Source: Hymenopellis radicata
Taxonomy: Eukaryota > Basidiomycota > Agaricomycetes > Agaricales > Physalacriaceae
NCBI GenBank assembly: GCA_015501595.1
Contig: JADNRX010001251.1
Coordinates: 1-12,095 of the forward strand
Length of the DNA: 12,095 bases
Reading direction: 5' to 3'
The first letter of the stretch is position 1. Each line of letters opens with the position of its first letter. Positions 9,101-12,095 of this stretch are shown in pieces. The notes under the pieces were generated by a model. That model did not search any database. It was not told the origin of the DNA and saw nothing but the letters and a program-made list of their open reading frames with translations. The position numbers were made by a program, and so were the translations under genes.

Positions 9101-9784
9101 CGGCGAGGGCAATTGAACTCGCTACACAGCGTTTACAGGAGCTCATGTCGCGACCGCGCGATTCGTCTAGATTCAGCGCTGTCGATCTCTCGGTTCACGA
9201 CGCTATTCTTTCCTCCGCCATGGCGATTACGAAAGCTATTGCTGGTCTCATCAAAGCGGCACAGAATCTCAGCAAGAAATTGTCGCGCAAGGAAAGGGAT
9301 CCAGTACGACGCACAGTTTTACAAACGCAACAACAGGTGGACAGAGGGTCTCATATCAGCCGCCAAATCTGTTGCGTTCGCTACGAATCTTCTTATCGAA
9401 AGTGCGGATGGCGTCCTTTCAGGGACTCATTCGTTGGAACAACTCATCGTTGCCTCGAACGAAGTGGCGGCTGCAACCGCACAATTGGTCGCCGCTTCCC
9501 GCGTGAAGGCAAACCTGATGTCCAAGACTCAGATGAACCTGGAGGCTGCTGCCAAGGCCGTTACAGAGGCATGCAAAGCGCTGGTTCGGCAAGTCAAGAC
9601 GATTTCCGCCAAACAGGTCGAGAGCGAAGACGTCGATTACAAGAACATGGCGGGTCTTGAGTTCAAGAAACGGGAGATGGAGCAACAGGTTGAGATTCTT
9701 AAACTGGAGAAGGATCTTGGTGCGGCCAGACATCGCTTGGGAGCTATGAGGAGGGCTGGATATCATACGGATGAAACGGATTGA
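6140..9784 (+). CDS. SLA2: Sla2/End4 (HIP1R-family) endocytic adaptor: ANTH, coiled coil, I/LWEQ
   Basis: Sla2 links clathrin-coated pits and PI(4,5)P2 membranes to actin during endocytosis. Exons: 6140-6254, 6305-6447, 6499-6574, 6627-6765, 6814-6998, 7048-7184, 7240-7642, 7696-8178, 8226-8376, 8430-8508, 8560-9784; the product is ~1045 aa (yeast Sla2, 968). The ANTH domain (about 5-265) has the basic KKATSPEETAPKQKHVRK segment, then CIVFTWDYHTSISFW, HKVIQEGHPN, NGLFEYEEYVTLKGIDDPNE, ECRISALVPLVKESWGIYRF and LRKFYYECSNLKYLTGLINV. A proline linker and long coiled coil (about 295-635) follow, then the THATCH or I/LWEQ actin-binding domain (about 780-1045) with GDIGDLVEQEMLGAARAIE, FYKRNNRWTEGLISAAKSVA and THSLEQLIVASNEVAAATAQ. 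The start ATG at 6140 gives MHYPTRPVDKDRAEQELV, typical for the family. The first ~1.4 kb of coding sequence is clean; ten one-base indels fall between 8069 and 9316. The intron at 7643 has a weak GTTTTA donor; GTACGT at 7639 is the alternative, but off phase. Confidence 0.97.
6575..6626 (+). other. GC-AG intron 3 of SLA2
   Basis: The donor is G|GCAAGC and the acceptor CCGCAG. Removing these 52 bases joins TVGGDGQR to GYAPLIRTYVTFILAK in phase, exactly as in the ANTH domain. No GT donor nearby gives this join. Confidence 0.8.
8179..8225 (+). other. GC-AG intron 8 of SLA2
   Basis: The donor is G|GCAAGT, the classical strong GC donor, and the acceptor is TTGTAG. Splicing joins ISELEDSLR to AKQLQIDELLSKL in phase 0. 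Reading through meets an in-frame stop. Confidence 0.8.
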
Positions 9785-9920
9785 AATACTCGCTACTACA
9801 TTCTTACTTGTACTATTTCTGCTACGGAGACACACTATCTTTCGGACTTCGCTCGAGGCAACTAAAAAATTTACAACCTCAAACACCGAAAAAGTAAAGT
9901 AAAAGTTATGTACACGACGG

Positions 9921-9926
9921 AATAAA
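9921..9926 (+). terminator. AATAAA polyadenylation signal of SLA2
   Basis: A canonical AATAAA lies 137 bases after the SLA2 stop codon. The 279-base gap before the 3' end of the convergent gene (9785-10063) is AT-rich and holds the 3' ends of both transcripts. Confidence 0.5.
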
Positions 9927-10063
9927 GGGAAGGAATGTCGGCCCAATATGTAGGGCGATATGTTCATGAGATACTAACACAACGTTGAAGAAAGCAAGTA
10001 TGACGAGCATGTATAAAAAAGGAATAAAAAATATAAAGATAGAATGTGCAAAAGAGACTATCA

Positions 10064-12095
10064 CTATTGATCGTCATCTAGACTTCGTTCGCTTTCAAAG
10101 GACTCCCGAGCGAGATCCAGGAAGCTGTCTTCCGGTGGTGGTGCTTCGGGCTTTGGCGAATTAGAAGGGCGCCGTTTTCTATCGGCCTCGTCGTCAATGT
10201 CCAGGAATGAAGGTTTCCTCATCATCGAACTGCGACGCATGGCAGACTCGGTAGATGGCTTCCTGCGTACTTTGGTACGTGGTGGTGGAGATAGTGGTAT
10301 TATTCCAGTCTCCGCGTTCGGTGTAGGAGGTTGGCGCCGGCGAGGGGGGGCGGGTAGACTGTGTAAGGAGGAGGATGTGGAGGTGGAGAGAAGAAAGAGT
10401 TAGAGGTGATAGAGGTCAATGTAGTTTGTGAGTTGGATAGTGAACGGTATGGAGAAGTAGGGGACAGAGAAGAACTGGAAGTGAAGGGAGCTGCTAATCC
10501 TTCGCCCACGGAAAAATCAGAGGATGAAGATACAACAGACAAACCACGTTGCCGCGACTTCCTCGACGAGAGCGCTCTCGACACTGGCTTCGACTCTGAG
10601 TATCTCGGCGGGTGACATGATATGTTGAGGCACGTATTCCTGTGTCATAGGCGGAGGACTGCTCGGCACAGGTCCACTCTCGTCCCAAAACGAGGCGGAA
10701 GGGGAAAAGGCCTTTGACAGAGAGCCGACGCCACCGCGTTCAGATTCAACCGGGAGACTGAAAACTGAACGGTTATCCTCTTCAGAGTGTTGAATACTTC
10801 GAAGCGGTAGTCGGCCTACCAAAGCTGGACCCAGAGAACAAACGCTTGCGCTGCGGTATCCCACTGCTTGAGCTCCCACGCTTGTCTGGCTTTTCTGGCT
10901 TCTCGATGGAGTCGACAGGAGTACCGATTGAATTGGTATGCCTGAGAGGAAGCGGTATAGGAGGTATGGGTATGCGCGGATGATGGAATGATCGTTGCTT
11001 TCGAGGTGTTTTCTCCGGGGTTTCGACACAGAAAGCGGAAGAGAGGACCCACTGGGGCCCCTCTTTGAAAGCGACTGGTGAGAGATGGACTTTTTGAGCG
11101 TCCGACTCGGTCGGGGAGAAGAGAGGTTGACAATAGTCGCATCATGATCTCTCTCCGAGTGAGATGGAGGTATATCACGGAAAGAAGGGCGTTCCTCCCG
11201 TACAATGTAATGCTGATTGGGCATGTACTCATCACGGAGAGGACGGACGATGCATATGATGGTGAACCACGACAAGGATCCGGAAGTGCAGAATCGTCGA
11301 CGAGTGGAATATTGACAGATGGAGGTGTGGGCAACTGATGTGTTGGGGCGCACTAGGCGGTAGTCCCATGCGCTGTATTGAAGGCCTGGCGTACTATGAC
11401 TCTGGGGAAGTCTTATCGGATTGCCTTGACCTCGTTGAAAAGATTGGGCATCTGAATACCCCCGCTCTCCGTAAGGCCTCTAGCACGAAGGAAAGGCCTG
11501 GCCACCTGGGAGGTATCAGGTTGACTAAAACGGTTCTTGTCTGCCAGCGCTATGACCATGTTTGCCATTAGAGTGGGCCAAACTTCCCATGCAGCGTCTC
11601 TCCGGTCGTCGATGGAGACCGCCGACCCATTCCGACGAAGGTCACCAGTTGATTTCCTGTCAGTAGATATTAATGGCGCTGTAGACGTTATGTGAGAAAG
11701 GAGACGTACTTTCCCGATAACCTCTTTTCGTAGGCACTTCCGAGGTTGATGCAGCTCGGGAAATAGAGGCCAAGTCGCTGTGACCCTGGGAGTAAGAGGA
11801 GGTGGAGGCGTAAGAGCCACGATTTACGGCCGCGTCTGTACGTTTTGAGTATTCCACCATGGACGAGTTGGAGTATACAGAGAGCCGGCCAGGGTCTACT
11901 GGCGAATGAGGCACCGATATACCGTTCGCAGCGAATGGGTCGGCATCGGAAAGAGTCAAGAGCGACTGGTGGCGCATGTCTCTTGGGCCGTCGACGGTGT
12001 ACGAGGACCTGGTGACTCTGCCTGGGACCGCGTCGAGGAGACCGATTTAGACGCGGGCGGTTAGTGTCCGCGGCGGTCTTCGGAAAAACGGTGGA
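10064..12095 (-). CDS. Ser/Pro-rich protein of unknown function, 3' part (runs off right edge)
   Basis: I do not recognise the family. On the minus strand coding sequence can be followed in pieces from the right edge to a TAG stop at 10066-10064. Successive stretches: TVDGPRDMRHQSLLTLSDAD and GSYASTSSYSQGHSDLASIS (about 12000-11740); DLRRNGSAVSIDDRRDAAWE and PTLMANMVIALADKNRF (about 11650-11520), the only part that looks folded; PTPPSVNIPLVDDSALPDP (about 11330); QHYIVREERPSFRDIPPSHS (about 11200); FSPSASFWDESGPVPSSPPP (about 10700); ALSSRKSRQRGLSVVSSSSD (about 10560); and the charged C-terminus MRRSSMMRKPSFLDIDDEAD then EDSFLDLARESFESERSLDD. Pieces are offset by single-base jumps, one at the G7 run 10344-10350. 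An intron with donor GTACGT near 11710 and acceptor CTGACAG near 11658 is likely. The Ser/Pro/Arg richness suggests a disordered, phosphorylated protein, perhaps a scaffold or signalling factor. Exon boundaries are only approximate. Confidence 0.65.
10344..10350. repeat. G7 homopolymer with an apparent frame break
   Basis: Seven G (C on the coding minus strand). The upstream frame (HPPPYTVYPPP) and the downstream frame (RRRQPPTPNAETGIIPLSPP) join in phase if the run had eight. Confidence 0.6.

Noticed and set aside
8069..9316. Programmed ribosomal frameshifting in SLA2
   Set aside because: Ten shifts of both signs without a common slippery motif, plus similar shifts in unrelated genes, do not fit programmed recoding.
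6140..9784. A mating-type (MAT) locus, since SLA2 flanks MAT in many ascomycetes
   Set aside because: No HMG-box, alpha-box or homeodomain gene is seen nearby, and the gene structure points to a basidiomycete, where that linkage is not expected.

Overview
The window is nuclear DNA of a filamentous fungus, most likely an Agaricomycete-type basidiomycete. The genes are compact and rich in introns. Almost every intron is 46-55 bp, and the recognisable proteins (SLA2, SURF1/SHY1, an OPT oligopeptide transporter) read like fungal orthologues. There are no bacterial operons, no RNA genes and no CRISPR array.

Layout, left to right. (1) 778 to 1, minus: the 5' part of an OPT-family oligopeptide transporter that runs off the left edge. 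(2) About 780-3200: a long stretch with no convincing gene, holding only a short kinase-like P-loop fragment on the minus strand. (3) 4082 to 3202, minus: a small four-exon gene for an unrecognised proline-rich protein. (4) 4224-4772: a non-coding inverted-repeat element with two ~200-bp arms about 96% alike, around an AT-rich loop that itself contains smaller palindromes. It is probably a foldback/MITE-like element. (5) 5916 to 4860, minus: SURF1/SHY1, a mitochondrial cytochrome c oxidase assembly factor. (6) 5917-6139: a short divergent promoter. (7) 6140-9784, plus: SLA2/END4 (HIP1R family), an endocytic clathrin-actin adaptor with eleven exons, including two GC-AG introns. (8) 12095 to 10064, minus: most of a large Ser/Pro-rich protein of unknown function, convergent with SLA2 and running off the right edge.

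The genes do not form a pathway. They are ordinary housekeeping neighbours: peptide uptake, respiratory-chain assembly and endocytosis.

The main anomaly runs across the window. In OPT, SHY1, the second half of SLA2 and both unknown genes, the reading frame repeatedly jumps by one base, often at short homopolymers, while the encoded amino acids stay family-like on both sides of each jump. Uncorrected draft-assembly indels explain this better than decay of several unrelated genes. The broken frames should not be read as pseudogenes without checking the reads. I found no convincing new multi-gene system; the strongest non-genic signal is the inverted repeat at 4224-4772.
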